Assembly: GCA_031761875.1 (NCBI GenBank)
Contig: CP134492.1
Coordinates: 2,852,001-2,916,000, forward strand
DNA length: 64,000 nucleotides
Reading direction: 5' to 3'
Origin: Bacillaceae bacterium IKA-2
GTDB taxonomy: Bacteria; Bacillota; Bacilli; Bacillales; Anaerobacillaceae
The notes under the pieces were generated by a model, which searched no databases, had not been told where the DNA came from, and was given only the letters and a program-made list of their open reading frames with translations. Positions 1 through 10,215 of the stretch are shown here, piece after piece (positions within the stretch are counted from its first letter, which is position 1; every line of letters begins with the position of its first letter). The translations under genes and the position numbers were made by a program.

Positions 1-358
1 AACCAGTGATTGCAATCATTTCAGCTTCTGTAATCATTGAAGCTATATCAATTTCCGTAATAACTGAAATGCCTTTTTCGATTGCCTTTTTAATGAGTGG
101 ATTCGAGTAAGGTATCCCTGGATTTTTTACAACTAAGTCAAAGTTTCGTTCAAACAATTCAAGTGGGTGCCCACCACAAATAACTTCCACACCTAACTCT
201 TGTAATTGAGACGCCTCTAGATTATCTTCTATTGATTTTTGATCATTGACAACCACTTTTGCACCTAACCTATGAAGAAGCATACTTGCTGCTAACCCAC
301 TTTTGGCAAGGCCAATAACGAGAACTAATTTATTTGCATACATTTGTTTATTTTTCAT
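1..358 (-). CDS. murD: UDP-N-acetylmuramoyl-L-alanine--D-glutamate ligase, N-terminal part (MurD)
   Basis: Partial gene: the 3' end runs off the left edge of the window, leaving about 119 N-terminal residues. MurD adds D-glutamate to UDP-MurNAc-L-Ala in the cytoplasm. The visible part is the Rossmann-like UDP-binding domain: a start [14 protein letters not shown] glycine motif, then [12 protein letters not shown], typical of MurD, and the run ending at IAITG just before the ATP loop. The ATG overlaps the mraY stop as ATGA, so translation is probably coupled. Identity is secure from sequence and from position after mraY. Confidence 0.95.
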   Translation of the reverse strand, partial: MKNKQMYANKLVLVIGLAKSGLAASMLLHRLGAKVVVNDQKSIEDNLEASQLQELGVEVICGGHPLELFERNFDLVVKNPGIPYSNPLIKKAIEKGISVITEIDIASMITEAEMIAITG

Positions 359-1335
359 TTAATCCACACCTCTAAATAAATTCCTAGTACGGCACATAAA
401 AGCCCAACTAGCCAAAAAGTAACAACAACACGCCATTCAGACCAACCTGATAATTCATAGTGATGGTGGAGAGGGCTCATTTTAAAAATACGCTTCCCTC
501 TCGTCTTGAAAGAAATGACTTGAATAATAACAGATAAAGTTTCGATTACGAATACTCCACCAATAATCACTAAGAGAATTTCCATTTTAGTTAAAATTGC
601 CACTGCAGCTATCGCTCCACCTAAAGCTAGTGAGCCTGTATCTCCCATAAATACTTTTGCTGGATGAGCATTAAAGACAAGAAATCCTAACACAGCACCT
701 ACAACAGCAACACTAAATAAAGCAATATCAATTTGACCGCTACTAAACGCGATAACACCATATGCTCCAAAGGCAATCGCCGCTGTCCCTGCTAATAAGC
801 CATCCAATCCGTCTGTTAAGTTCACGGCATTTGATGCCCCAACAAGCATGATGATAACTAATGGTAAATAAAATATACCAATATCAATCGCGACATTTGT
901 TCCAGGAATCGCAAGCTCTGTGGAGTAGTCTAATTGTTTGATAACGATATAAAAAATTGCGGCTATAATTAATTGGCCGATTAATTTTTGTTTCGAAGTT
1001 AGTCCTAAATTACGTTTTAAGACTACTTTAATAAAATCATCTAAAAAACCTAATAATCCAAAGCCAACAGTAGCAAATAGTAGTAAGTAGACTTCTACCG
1101 ATAAGACTGAAAACTGGCCAACCATCACAAGAGTTGCAACCACAATCGCAATGACAATCAGCACACCACCCATTGTCGGTGTTCCGCTCTTTTTCTGATG
1201 AGATTTAGGTCCTTCTTCTCTTATGCTTTGACCAAATTTCAAGTTACGTAAAAATGGGATAATTAGCGGAGATAAGATCACACATATTAAAAATGAGACA
1301 GCTAATGTAAAAAATAATAGTCTTTCCTCGGGCAT
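355..1335 (-). CDS. mraY: phospho-N-acetylmuramoyl-pentapeptide transferase (MraY)
   Basis: Makes lipid I by moving phospho-MurNAc-pentapeptide onto undecaprenyl phosphate at the inner face of the membrane. 326 residues, the usual length, with about ten hydrophobic helices. Family motifs are visible: DDFIKVV near residue 99, [15 protein letters not shown] near residue 168, the [11 protein letters not shown] loop near 230 and the histidine loop SPLHHHYE near 287. It lies 17 bases after murF and overlaps murD by four bases, so it belongs to one operon with them. Confidence 0.98.
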   Translation of the reverse strand: MPEERLLFFTLAVSFLICVILSPLIIPFLRNLKFGQSIREEGPKSHQKKSGTPTMGGVLIVIAIVVATLVMVGQFSVLSVEVYLLLFATVGFGLLGFLDDFIKVVLKRNLGLTSKQKLIGQLIIAAIFYIVIKQLDYSTELAIPGTNVAIDIGIFYLPLVIIMLVGASNAVNLTDGLDGLLAGTAAIAFGAYGVIAFSSGQIDIALFSVAVVGAVLGFLVFNAHPAKVFMGDTGSLALGGAIAAVAILTKMEILLVIIGGVFVIETLSVIIQVISFKTRGKRIFKMSPLHHHYELSGWSEWRVVVTFWLVGLLCAVLGIYLEVWIK

Positions 1336-1352
1336 AGTCCAATCCCCCTTTC

Positions 1353-2714
1353 CTAAATATATAGGTCTGTGGCGATCGTTTCTAGCTTCATCCCTCGTGA
1401 AGCCTTTATAAGAACGACACTTCCTTGATTTAATAAGTTTTTTAAGTCTTCAACGACTTCTTGTTTTGTTTTATAAGATCTTATTTCTATTTTATCATTG
1501 TTTTTTTCTAATAATACCTCACTTATCCAACTTCCCTTTTCTCCTACCGTGATTAGATGGGTAATCGGTGCAGAAATGACCGCTGCAACAGAACGATGAA
1601 GTTCTTTCTCTTTTGGCCCTAATTCATACATATCCCCTAATACAAGAATTCTAATCTCGAAATCCGCTAACTCCTTTATAGTTTCAATCGCCGCCTTCAT
1701 GGAAGTAGGACTTGAGTTATAGGCGTCATTGATAATGGTTGATCCATGAACCCCGGATTTTCTTTCCATTCTCATGCTTGTTAAGATACAATCTTTTAAA
1801 CCTAATTGAATTGTATGTTCGCATAGTCCCAAATATTTTCCCACCGCAATCGCAAACGTAGAATTTTTGACATTATGTTTTCCTAAAAGAGAGAGTGTAT
1901 AGCTATCTGTATCATTTATTTTGAAAATAGTTTTGTCTGCTTTTTGTTCTAATCCTGTAATTTGATAATCATTATCATGATTATAACCACATCTCAAAAA
2001 ATTAAGATCATTAGAAACTTCAAGTAACGGTTCATCACCATCAATAATCAAGACACCAGATGTTTTTAATCCATCGATAATCTCTAACTTTGCTTTTGCA
2101 ATTCCCTCACGACTCCCTAGCTGTTCAATATGGGACTCACCAATGTTCGTAATAATTGCAATATCTGGTTGGGCTAATCTACTTAAAAAAGAGATTTCCC
2201 CAAAGTTATTCATCCCCATTTCAAGAATAGCAACCTCACAATCTTCGGGCATCGCTAAAATCGTTAACGGTAGCCCAATATGATTGTTATAATTCCCTGC
2301 TGTTTTATGTGTTTTAAAAGTAGTAACAAGAACAGAATCGAGTATATCTTTTGTGGAAGTCTTGCCGTTACTACCAGTAACACCAATCACACAAGGAGAT
2401 ACCTTTTCTAAATATGTTTTAGCTAAGCTTTCTAAAGCTTTTAGCGTATCGTTAACATAAAAAACAGGAAACTGTGGATCAATCTCTTTAGGAAGTGCTT
2501 TATTTTCGTCCCATAAAGTTGCAGTAGCACCTTTTTCAATGGCTCCAACTAAGAAGTCGTGGGCATCAAAACGTTCACCAATAATTGGAATGAACAAACC
2601 ATTTTTAACGAGCTTACGACTATCAATAAAAACTTCTTCTATAATAGCATCATTGCTAAATGTTCCACTATACTGACTTGAAATTTCTTTTAGCAAATCA
2701 ATTTTAAAACTCAC
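1353..2714 (-). CDS. murF: UDP-N-acetylmuramoyl-tripeptide--D-alanyl-D-alanine ligase (MurF)
   Basis: Cytoplasmic ligase that adds D-Ala-D-Ala to UDP-MurNAc-tripeptide. 453 residues, normal for the family. N-terminal substrate domain with DSRK and [14 protein letters not shown], central ATP loop [12 protein letters not shown] near residue 112, then [11 protein letters not shown] and a C-terminal ligase domain with [12 protein letters not shown]. The GTG start overlaps the end of murE by 11 bases and follows a GGGAG-type ribosome site. In B. subtilis murF sits elsewhere next to ddl, so its place between murE and mraY is a difference from that model organism. Confidence 0.96.
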   Translation of the reverse strand: MSFKIDLLKEISSQYSGTFSNDAIIEEVFIDSRKLVKNGLFIPIIGERFDAHDFLVGAIEKGATATLWDENKALPKEIDPQFPVFYVNDTLKALESLAKTYLEKVSPCVIGVTGSNGKTSTKDILDSVLVTTFKTHKTAGNYNNHIGLPLTILAMPEDCEVAILEMGMNNFGEISFLSRLAQPDIAIITNIGESHIEQLGSREGIAKAKLEIIDGLKTSGVLIIDGDEPLLEVSNDLNFLRCGYNHDNDYQITGLEQKADKTIFKINDTDSYTLSLLGKHNVKNSTFAIAVGKYLGLCEHTIQLGLKDCILTSMRMERKSGVHGSTIINDAYNSSPTSMKAAIETIKELADFEIRILVLGDMYELGPKEKELHRSVAAVISAPITHLITVGEKGSWISEVLLEKNNDKIEIRSYKTKQEVVEDLKNLLNQGSVVLIKASRGMKLETIATDLYI

Positions 2715-4185
2715 TTTTTAACAGCTCCCTAATTGCCTCACTTGCGACAATTCGATCATCAAAGTGGTTTCTTTGTTTGCCAATTATTTGATACGTTTCA
2801 TGCCCTTTCCCAGCAATAATCACAACATCCTTAGCTTTCGCCCGCTTAATTGCAAAATTAATCGCTTCTTTTCGATCAACAATGGAAGTGTTATCACTTT
2901 GATCCGTTAGACCAGCAGCCATATCTTTTAAGATTTCATCAGGATCCTCACTTCTAGGATTATCTGACGTTAAAATGACATAGTCACCTAGTTGGCTTGC
3001 AAGTTTTGCCATTAATGGCCGCTTTGTTTTATCCCGATCACCGCCACAACCCACAACAACGTAAATATTCCCCTCACTAAATTCTTTTACTGTATTGAGA
3101 ACATTTTCTAAGCTATCTGGTGTATGTGCGTAATCGACAATTACTGTAAAATTTTGACCCTCATCTACTGGTTCAAAGCGCCCATCTACCCCAACAACTT
3201 CCTGCAAGGACTGTATAATAAAATCAAGTGGAATATTGTCAGCTAGACAAGCTGTCATAGCTGCCAATGCGTTATAAACACTGAATTTACCAATCAACTT
3301 TAATTGGACAGACGCCTTTTGGCCAAAGGCACAAACATCAAAAGAAGTGCCTTCTGCAGTAATAATAATGTTTGTAGCTTTAACATCACAATCCTGATCA
3401 ATTCCGTAAGTTACGATTTCGGCTGCAGTCATTTTTTCAAACTCACTACTTGCAGGATCATCTCGGTTTAGTACCGCTATTTTTTGGTTAGTTTGACAAT
3501 ATGTATTACCTAATTGAGCAAACAATAAGCCTTTTGCATTTTTGTATGCCTCCATCGTCTTGTGATAATCTAGATGGTCTTGAGTAAGATTGGTGAAAAC
3601 AGCAATGTTAAAATCGCAGCCTCTAACCCTGCCAAGGTGGAGGGCATGGCTTGAAACTTCCATAATGACTGACTCAACACCTTTATTGACCATCATTTGA
3701 AAGCTTTGTTGCAAAAAAAGTGATTCAGGAGTCGTATTTTCCACTTCAAACGTTTCATTAATTATTTTCATATACATAGTTCCAATAAGACCTGTTTTTT
3801 TATTAGCATCAGACAATACTTTTTCAATTAAATGTGATGTCGTTGTTTTTCCATTTGTTCCAGTTACACCAATAAGAGAGAACTTAGTTGTTGGGTGATT
3901 ATAGTAAACATTACTAACAATCGCCATTGCCCGTTTCGTATCTTTGACAATGATTACGGGAACATCGACATTTATTTGTTTTTCAGCTAAAATTGCGACT
4001 GCACCTTTTTCAACCGCTTGAACGGCAAAGTCATGACCGTCCACTGTATACCCTTCTATACAAATAAATAGACTACCGTCTATTACTTTTCGGGAGTCCA
4101 TTTCTATCGACTTAATAAGCGGATTTTGATGATCATTTCTTTTATATTGATATAAACAACTAATTAATTCATCTAAATTTTTCAT
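2704..4185 (-). CDS. murE: UDP-N-acetylmuramoyl-tripeptide synthetase, meso-diaminopimelate type (MurE)
   Basis: Adds the third amino acid to the peptidoglycan stem peptide. ATP loop [15 protein letters not shown] near residue 105, and [13 protein letters not shown] near residue 405. The DNPR motif marks the meso-diaminopimelate-adding subgroup as opposed to the lysine-adding one. I chose the ATG at 4185 because AGAGAGG stands ten bases before it; the upstream ATG at 4194 is only one base from that site. Product 493 residues. A 150-base gap with a perfect palindrome separates it from spoVD; it overlaps murF downstream. Confidence 0.96.
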   Translation of the reverse strand: MKNLDELISCLYQYKRNDHQNPLIKSIEMDSRKVIDGSLFICIEGYTVDGHDFAVQAVEKGAVAILAEKQINVDVPVIIVKDTKRAMAIVSNVYYNHPTTKFSLIGVTGTNGKTTTSHLIEKVLSDANKKTGLIGTMYMKIINETFEVENTTPESLFLQQSFQMMVNKGVESVIMEVSSHALHLGRVRGCDFNIAVFTNLTQDHLDYHKTMEAYKNAKGLLFAQLGNTYCQTNQKIAVLNRDDPASSEFEKMTAAEIVTYGIDQDCDVKATNIIITAEGTSFDVCAFGQKASVQLKLIGKFSVYNALAAMTACLADNIPLDFIIQSLQEVVGVDGRFEPVDEGQNFTVIVDYAHTPDSLENVLNTVKEFSEGNIYVVVGCGGDRDKTKRPLMAKLASQLGDYVILTSDNPRSEDPDEILKDMAAGLTDQSDNTSIVDRKEAINFAIKRAKAKDVVIIAGKGHETYQIIGKQRNHFDDRIVASEAIRELLKSEF

Positions 4186-4245
4186 TATTTTCATACCTCT
4201 CTATCATTTACTTCTTTTTTTGCATAACATTTTTTTAGATTGTGG

Positions 4246-4296
4246 CTATTGCTTTTTGGACCTTCACGCAAAGCGTGAAGGTCCAAAAAGCAATAG
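4246..4296. repeat. 51-base perfect palindrome between spoVD and murE
   Basis: Two 24-base arms match perfectly around a three-base loop (aaa), starting ctattgc and ending gcaatag. Neither side has a run of T long enough for a standard terminator, although a partial terminator or RNA-stabilising hairpin between spoVD and murE is possible. The same arms were not noticed elsewhere in the window. Confidence 0.85.
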
Positions 4297-4336
4297 TGTT
4301 TACAAAAACAGCCCTTGAAAAACACATAGGTACATT

Positions 4337-6271
4337 TTAGTCTTCAGGTTCCGTTTTGTCACCTAATAATATTCGAATTGTTGAATATTGCTTTATTTTT
4401 AAGCCTACTTCAGGAGACTGAGCAAGTATAGTATTACCTTCACCGCTTACATCTAATCTAAATTCATAATAGGCCTCATTAATTTCCCGTCTCGTTCGGC
4501 CTACAAGGTCTGGAACATCTATCAATGGTTCATCTGTCCAAAGACGTGTTTTTTCAATTTGATTGGTTCTTTTTTCCACACCCATTGCTCTTAAGCTATC
4601 ACCAATCACTTTTCCGACAATAGGTGCTGCAACAACTCCACCAAATTGTACCGTTTCCTTTGGGTTATCAATAGCAATATATACGACGATTTGCGGGTCA
4701 TCCGCAGGTGCGAAACCAATAAAAGAGACAATATGGTTATTTTCTAAGTATCGACCATCAACGGCCTTTTGCGCCGTCCCCGTTTTCCCACCAACACGAT
4801 AGCCATCTACAAACGCGCCTTTACCAGTTCCTTTAGCAACGACATGTTCAAGAGCGTCGCGAACTTTTTCACTTGTTTCAGTAGAAATCACCTGCCGCTT
4901 AAAAACTGGTTGCGTGAAATCTAACATCTCTTTAGTGAGAGGATCAATCCATTCTTTGGCGATAAAAGGCGTGTATAAGTAACCACCGTTTATTGCTGCT
5001 GAAACCGCCGCTACTTGTTGAAGTGGCGTTACTGAAACACCTTGCCCAAACGCTGTCGTCGCTTGCTCAAGAGGACCCACGCGATCGCGGCTAAATAAAA
5101 TCCCTTTACCTTCCCCTTGTAAATCAATTCCCGTTTTCTGACCGAATCCAAAATCATCGATATAATCAAAAAGACGATCCTTTCCCAAGCGTTCCCCTAA
5201 AACAACAAAGCCTGGGTTGCATGAATTTTGAACTACCTCTAAAAAGGTTTGATGACCATGACCACCCTTTTTCCAGCAACGGAGACGATGACCAGACACC
5301 TCTATAAAGCCTGGATCATTGAATGTATCTTTTTCTAGATCAACCTCTCCTTCTTCTATAGCTGCAGCCAAAGTAATAATCTTAAATGTTGATCCAGGTT
5401 CATATTGCATCCATACTGGTTTATTTTGATTATAAATTTCTGGTGGAACGTTACGAAAATTTTCAGGATCATAGTCGGGTCTACTCGACATTCCTAAGAT
5501 TTCCCCTGTTTTAGGATTCATAGCGATGGCAATTGCCCCATCAGGCTTATAAATTGCCTCAGCAATACCCAACTCTCGTTCAATTATCGTTTGAACATTC
5601 GTATCAATCGTTAATTTTAAATCTAATCCATCAATAGGTGGTGTGTATTCATCCGCTAAATCAGGCATTCGCTGCCCTTTTGCATCAGAAAAAAATGACA
5701 CATAGCCTTTTTCACCACTAAGTTTCTCATCATAATAAAGTTCGATTCCCGTTAAGCCTTGATTATCAATACCTGCAAAACCAAGAACATGAGACAAATA
5801 ACTACCGAATGGATAATGGCGCTTATTATCTTCGGCAATATAGATACCGGCGATCCCTAATGCTCGTACTTTGCTTGCTAATTGATTACTTATCTTTCGC
5901 CCCTCAGGGTTAATTCTAACACTCATTTCTTTTTTTGTTAGTAAACTATAAACTTTTGTTTTGTCCATTTGTAATACTTCAGCTAACCTTTGGGCATCTT
6001 CTGCCGGATTTTTAATTTGCCTTGGAACGATAAACACTGATGGCGCACTTACATTTGTAGCTAAAGGAACCCCGTTCCGATCCAAAATCTCGCCTCGTTT
6101 TGCTTCAAAAGGGATATTTCTACTCCAAGTATCCTCAGCACGTAAAGTTAGCTCATTGCCTAGAGCAAATTGCACATAAGCAAGGCGTAAAACAATAACA
6201 AAAAAGAATAATAAACCGAAAGTTAGCACGAAAACTAAACGTCTTCGTACAGTTACATTTGAAACACGCAC
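4337..6271 (-). CDS. spoVD: sporulation-specific penicillin-binding protein SpoVD
   Basis: Class B transpeptidase needed for spore cortex peptidoglycan, anchored in the membrane with its catalytic domain outside. 644 residues, matching B. subtilis SpoVD. One N-terminal membrane helix (about 12-32), dimerisation domain, transpeptidase domain with STFK at 294-297, SCN at 350-352 and KTG at 496-498, and one PASTA domain near the C-terminus (about 585-640). The opening MRVSNVTVRRRL is characteristic. A sigma-E-like promoter lies just upstream, which agrees with mother-cell expression. It follows pbpB, the vegetative paralogue, by 98 bases. Confidence 0.96.
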   Translation of the reverse strand: MRVSNVTVRRRLVFVLTFGLLFFFVIVLRLAYVQFALGNELTLRAEDTWSRNIPFEAKRGEILDRNGVPLATNVSAPSVFIVPRQIKNPAEDAQRLAEVLQMDKTKVYSLLTKKEMSVRINPEGRKISNQLASKVRALGIAGIYIAEDNKRHYPFGSYLSHVLGFAGIDNQGLTGIELYYDEKLSGEKGYVSFFSDAKGQRMPDLADEYTPPIDGLDLKLTIDTNVQTIIERELGIAEAIYKPDGAIAIAMNPKTGEILGMSSRPDYDPENFRNVPPEIYNQNKPVWMQYEPGSTFKIITLAAAIEEGEVDLEKDTFNDPGFIEVSGHRLRCWKKGGHGHQTFLEVVQNSCNPGFVVLGERLGKDRLFDYIDDFGFGQKTGIDLQGEGKGILFSRDRVGPLEQATTAFGQGVSVTPLQQVAAVSAAINGGYLYTPFIAKEWIDPLTKEMLDFTQPVFKRQVISTETSEKVRDALEHVVAKGTGKGAFVDGYRVGGKTGTAQKAVDGRYLENNHIVSFIGFAPADDPQIVVYIAIDNPKETVQFGGVVAAPIVGKVIGDSLRAMGVEKRTNQIEKTRLWTDEPLIDVPDLVGRTRREINEAYYEFRLDVSGEGNTILAQSPEVGLKIKQYSTIRILLGDKTEPED

Positions 6272-6313
6272 AACAACGTCCCCCTTAAAGGTCCTATTAA
6301 AACGCTTGTTTCA

Positions 6314-6342
6314 AATCTATGCTTGTACGAACCGAATTAGAC
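6314..6342 (-). promoter_or_regulatory. sigma-E-like promoter of spoVD
   Basis: On the minus strand GTCTAATT is followed after exactly 13 bases by CATAGATT. This fits the mother-cell sigma-E pattern (GTCATATT, 13-14 bases, CATACAAT). The predicted transcript start is about 35 bases before the spoVD ATG. In B. subtilis spoVD is sigma-E dependent, so position and function agree. Prediction only. Confidence 0.65.
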
Positions 6343-6369
6343 TATCAAAAGCACAGACGCCTTGACAGT

Positions 6370-8568
6370 TTAATCCATGTTAAAAATCTCTGCATTATCT
6401 TCAGTTTCATCTTCACTACTATGACCATTCTCTTCCCTAAAAAAATCAGGCAACGCTAATTCTATTGCAAGATAATCTCCTTTTCTAATCTCACCTGCCG
6501 GTAAAATACTTTGGGATATCACAAATCCCGATCCAACTAAATTAGCATTCAAATCTAAACTTTGAGCTAGTTTCATAACATCGCGTAACGACCAGCCCTC
6601 AATATTTGGCATCGAATAAGATGGTCCATCTGTCACGATAATTACTTTTTCACCTTGTAATAACTTCGTTTTAGAAACAGGTGTTTGCACTTTAACCTTG
6701 TTCCCTGATCCGATTACATGAACATCTAATCCTTTGTCCGTAAAAGTTGCCTTTACATCTGCAACATTTTTTCCAATTGCATCACCAAGTAGAATACCAT
6801 CGCCATTATTGCTTAGACCTTGCGAGCTAGCTTTTGGCGAAATATTTAAATACTGAAGACTATGCTTCATTACTGTTGTAAAAATTTCGGCAACTGGAGT
6901 AGAACCTTGTTCATATTCTGTGATTTTTGGTTGATCAACTGCAACATAAACAATCAGCTTGGGATCAGACTTCGGAGCAACTCCTAGAAAAGAATAAATA
7001 TTCTTTCCTTGGCCACTTAAATATCCTCCCCCATTTGGATCTGCTATTTCAGCAGTACCCGTTTTTCCGGCAATCTCAAATCCCTCAATATAATATGGTT
7101 TTCCTGTTCCACCAGGAGCAATTACAACTGATTCCATTAATTCAAGGACCTGTTTAGCAGTGCTACTTGAAATCGGTTGCCCAACCATATCCGGTTCTGT
7201 TTTTTCGACAACTTCACCTGTATTAGAATCAACAATTCTATCAATAATGTACGGCCTCATCATCATACCACCGTTCGCAATCGCTGTTGCGGCTTGAACT
7301 TGCTGAATAGGGGTAATTGCCGAACCCTGTCCAAAAGCTGTTGTTGCAGCATCAACCCGATATGAATCTGCAATTAAACTATTCGCTTCATTTGGAAGAT
7401 CAATTCCTGTTGGTTGGCGGAATCCAAACTGATCAAGGTAATAATACAATCGCTCTGGCCCTAACTTTTCTAAAGCAAGAATTGATAATGCGACGTTAGA
7501 AGAGCGCTGGAAACCTTCGTCAAAGGAGATTTCTCCCCAACCTAATCGGTTATGATCTCGAATCCTTCTCCCACCAATTTGATAGCTACCTGACTGATAT
7601 ACTTCTGCACCGTTATAAACTTTATCTTCAATAGCTGCTGCTAATGAAAATATCTTCATCGTTGATCCGGGTTCAAACCTTGAAGATATCGTAAAGTTTG
7701 TATAATTTGTTATCTCTTCATAAAAATTGGGGTTAAAGCTTGGTCGATTGCTCATAGCGAGGATTTGTCCCGTTTTCGGATCGGCGACGATTGCCATCAT
7801 CCGTTCTGGAGCATAACGTTCCTCTACTTGAGTCATCACTTGTTCTAAAGACATTTGTATATTTGAGTCAATGGTGAGGTAAACTTCCTGTCCATTTTTA
7901 GGTGAAGTAACGATTTCCTCAATTGCAGGTAATTTAATGCCTTTCCGATCACTTAAATATTCAATCCTGCCATCTTCTTGCACTAAATATTCATTTAAAC
8001 TACTTTCCAATCCCATTCTTACTTTTGACATATCTCTTTCTGTATAACCAATGACATGAGAAGCAAACGTTTGTTTCGGATAATAGCGTCTTGGTTCTTT
8101 TCGAAATATAATTCCAGTTAATCCAAGTGCCTCTATTTCTCTTTTTTTCTCTAAACTTAAATTTTTCGTTCCAGTTCCAAGTTCTACTTGGAATCTTCCT
8201 TCAAGTGAGAGTCTTCCCTCTAATTCTTCCACTGTTCTCTCAACAATTGGAGCTAATTTCTCAGCCGTGCTCTTCGGATCGTCAACCCTCTTTTTACTAT
8301 TCTCATCTAGGATTGCGATCATCGTATATGATGGTATTTCTTCGGCAAGAGTCGAGCCAGCTCGATCAAAAATTGTGCCACGCTTTCCTTCAATTATTTG
8401 CGTTTTTGTCCAACGCTCTTCAGCAAGTTCTATTAGACCTTGACCATTAACTGTTTTTTTCACTTGTATGTAACCTATTCTACTAAATAAAAATGAGAAT
8501 AATAGAAAAAACAAGCCTAATAATAAAACTGCCCTCAGATTTATCTTACTTAATTTAATTGCTGCCAA
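6370..8568 (-). CDS. pbpB: cell-division transpeptidase, penicillin-binding protein 2B (PbpB)
   Basis: Class B penicillin-binding protein of the divisome that crosslinks septal peptidoglycan. 732 residues. N-terminal membrane helix (about 12-30), transpeptidase motifs STMK at 302-305, SSN at 356-358 and KTG at 502-504, then two C-terminal PASTA domains (about 600-715). It ends in an acidic tail. The start is TTG at 8568 behind GGAAGGTGA. It lies between ftsL and spoVD, the usual arrangement. A hairpin and a small repeat occupy the 131-base gap after ftsL, so expression from an internal promoter is possible. Confidence 0.96.
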   Translation of the reverse strand: MAAIKLSKINLRAVLLLGLFFLLFSFLFSRIGYIQVKKTVNGQGLIELAEERWTKTQIIEGKRGTIFDRAGSTLAEEIPSYTMIAILDENSKKRVDDPKSTAEKLAPIVERTVEELEGRLSLEGRFQVELGTGTKNLSLEKKREIEALGLTGIIFRKEPRRYYPKQTFASHVIGYTERDMSKVRMGLESSLNEYLVQEDGRIEYLSDRKGIKLPAIEEIVTSPKNGQEVYLTIDSNIQMSLEQVMTQVEERYAPERMMAIVADPKTGQILAMSNRPSFNPNFYEEITNYTNFTISSRFEPGSTMKIFSLAAAIEDKVYNGAEVYQSGSYQIGGRRIRDHNRLGWGEISFDEGFQRSSNVALSILALEKLGPERLYYYLDQFGFRQPTGIDLPNEANSLIADSYRVDAATTAFGQGSAITPIQQVQAATAIANGGMMMRPYIIDRIVDSNTGEVVEKTEPDMVGQPISSSTAKQVLELMESVVIAPGGTGKPYYIEGFEIAGKTGTAEIADPNGGGYLSGQGKNIYSFLGVAPKSDPKLIVYVAVDQPKITEYEQGSTPVAEIFTTVMKHSLQYLNISPKASSQGLSNNGDGILLGDAIGKNVADVKATFTDKGLDVHVIGSGNKVKVQTPVSKTKLLQGEKVIIVTDGPSYSMPNIEGWSLRDVMKLAQSLDLNANLVGSGFVISQSILPAGEIRKGDYLAIELALPDFFREENGHSSEDETEDNAEIFNMD

Positions 8569-8604
8569 AATTCATCACCTTCCAAGAATCGAGCATATAA
8601 GATG

Positions 8605-8664
8605 TTGTTCAAAAAGTTAGGTAATCAAGCGGTAATCAAGCAAGTGAATCTCCTTTTTGAACAA
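8605..8664. repeat. GTTCAAAAAG-bounded palindromic repeat, copy A
   Basis: Twelve-base inverted arms (ttgttcaaaaag and ctttttgaacaa) enclose 36 bases that include a short direct repeat (taatcaagc twice). Read on the minus strand it begins cttgttcaaaaaggag and contains gagattcac and gattacc, which recur in copy B at 10068-10138. It sits between ftsL and pbpB. Confidence 0.7.
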
Positions 8665-8676
8665 GTATTATAAGCG

Positions 8677-8708
8677 AAAAACTAGTTCATAAGTTCGAAC
8701 TAGTTTTT
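8677..8708 (-). terminator. hairpin overlapping the ftsL stop
   Basis: Perfect 12-base arms (aaaaactagttc and gaactagttttt) around an eight-base loop, overlapping the ftsL stop codon. Read in the direction of transcription the stem ends in five T. It could end or attenuate transcription before pbpB. The T run is short, so strength is uncertain. Confidence 0.5.
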
Positions 8709-9065
8709 TACAACCGTAACATTTTTATCATTTAAAGTCATACCAAGCTGTTCTTTTGCAATTTGTAAAATTCGATCTGGCGCCGAAAGCTCAGTTACTT
8801 GTAACTGTAAAGCTTCATTGTTTATCATTTGGGTATTAATTGACGTTTGTAGAGTATGAAGATCGTTATTTACAATATAAATCGAAGCATAGTTTGAGAT
8901 AATTAAATATGTAGCTAATACTAGGCCAATGATTGTTGCAAAATATAAACATCTTTCTCCAGACGTAATCTGTCGTTTCTTAGAAATTTCTTGATTTACT
9001 TGCCTTTGATGGCCTGGTGTTTCAACCACTCGTTTTGTTTCTAGCTGCCGGGCAAGACTACTCAT
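8700..9065 (-). CDS. ftsL: cell division protein FtsL
   Basis: Small bitopic membrane protein that joins DivIC/DivIB in the divisome. 121 residues: charged cytoplasmic head, one membrane helix at about 39-58, then an extracytoplasmic coiled coil with heptads (LHTLQTSINTQ and following) and the usual C-terminal APDRILQIAKEQLGM element. It follows rsmH by three bases and has AGGAGG before its ATG. Identification rests on size, topology and position as much as on sequence. Confidence 0.93.
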   Translation of the reverse strand: MSSLARQLETKRVVETPGHQRQVNQEISKKRQITSGERCLYFATIIGLVLATYLIISNYASIYIVNNDLHTLQTSINTQMINNEALQLQVTELSAPDRILQIAKEQLGMTLNDKNVTVVKN

Positions 9066-9068
9066 TAA

Positions 9069-10010
9069 TTAAGCCTCCTTTTGTTTTTCAGCAATCCGCA
9101 GTTTTGCAGACCTGGATCGTTTATTTGAATCGACTTCATCACTAGTTGGGATAATCGGCTTTCTCGTAATTAGCTTTAACATCGGTTCGTAGCCTTCAGG
9201 TATAACAGGTAAATTCCGCGGTAACTCAGGTCCTCTACTTCCTGCTTTGAAAATCGATTTACAAATGCGGTCTTCTAGGGAATGGAATGTTATAACCGCA
9301 ACACGTCCACCTACCTTTGTTATCTCAAGTGCTCCATTAACAGCGTCTTCAAAAGCTTGAAGTTCATCATTAACAGCAATTCTTATCGCTTGAAATGTCC
9401 GTTTAGCTGGATGGCCACCTGTTCTTCTAGCCGGGGCTGGAATGGCATCCTTAATAATTTCAACTAACTCCCAAGTTGTTTCTATTCGCTTTTTCAAACG
9501 AAACGCCTCAATTTTTCTGGCGATATGTTTCGCAAATTTTTCTTCACCATACCTTGAAATAATCTTCATTAAATCATGAAATGACCATTCATTGACGATT
9601 ATTTCTGCGGTTAAAGGTGAAGATTGATCCATACGCATATCTAGTGGAGCATCTAGATTGTAGCTAAAGCCGCGCTCCTTTTCGTCCAGTTGTGGTGACG
9701 AAACACCTAAGTCAAACAAAACACCGTCTACCGAAGTAATCCCACGACTATTTAATTCTGGTACTAAATACCGAAAATTACTTTTTATAATTGTAAACTC
9801 GCCCTGATAGTCTTTTAACAGGTCTCTGGCATGAATAATGGCCTTTTCATCTTGGTCAAATGCAAACAAATGTCCTTTACTAGAAAGCTGTGACAATATT
9901 AATTTCGAATGTCCTGCTCCTCCAAGGGTACAATCTACATAGATACCATCTTTTTTTATATTTAATCCTGCAACGGCTTCTTCTTTCAATACAGTGATGT
10001 GATCGAACAT
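9069..10010 (-). CDS. rsmH: 16S rRNA (cytosine-1402-N4)-methyltransferase RsmH
   Basis: SAM-dependent methyltransferase acting on C1402 of 16S rRNA. The SAM site [14 protein letters not shown] (about 27-40), [12 protein letters not shown] (about 100) and [12 protein letters not shown] (about 240) are the family signatures. I set the start at 10010, ATG behind AAGAAGGTG, giving 313 residues close to the B. subtilis length; the in-frame extension upstream to 10076 reads into a repeat and lacks a ribosome site. It lies between mraZ and ftsL. Confidence 0.97.
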   Translation of the reverse strand: MFDHITVLKEEAVAGLNIKKDGIYVDCTLGGAGHSKLILSQLSSKGHLFAFDQDEKAIIHARDLLKDYQGEFTIIKSNFRYLVPELNSRGITSVDGVLFDLGVSSPQLDEKERGFSYNLDAPLDMRMDQSSPLTAEIIVNEWSFHDLMKIISRYGEEKFAKHIARKIEAFRLKKRIETTWELVEIIKDAIPAPARRTGGHPAKRTFQAIRIAVNDELQAFEDAVNGALEITKVGGRVAVITFHSLEDRICKSIFKAGSRGPELPRNLPVIPEGYEPMLKLITRKPIIPTSDEVDSNKRSRSAKLRIAEKQKEA

Positions 10011-10067
10011 AGTAAACACCTTCTTAAATTTTAGTGCATATTTAAATCTTTTTGATCCACTTATATG

Positions 10068-10138
10068 CTTGTTCAAAAAGGAGGATAATTAGAGCCAGCA
10101 AAGAGATTCACAAGCTTGTATTACCAAGATTTTTGAAC
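10068..10138. repeat. GTTCAAAAAG-bounded palindromic repeat, copy B
   Basis: Begins cttgttcaaaaaggag and ends in tttttgaac, giving nine-base inverted arms, and shares gagattcac and attacc with copy A at 8605-8664, which lies in the opposite orientation. It occupies the gap between mraZ and rsmH. Confidence 0.65.
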
Positions 10139-10215
10139 ATTTTCTTACATGTACTTTCCTTAGGTTGCAACAAAAAAGAACTGTCTATCCTTTTTAAATG
10201 GAAATTCTTAAATCT

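Noticed and set aside
4563-8450. Several plus-strand open frames of 60-107 codons opposite spoVD and pbpB
   Set aside because: They are shadows of the minus-strand genes, with no ribosome sites and unlike proteins.
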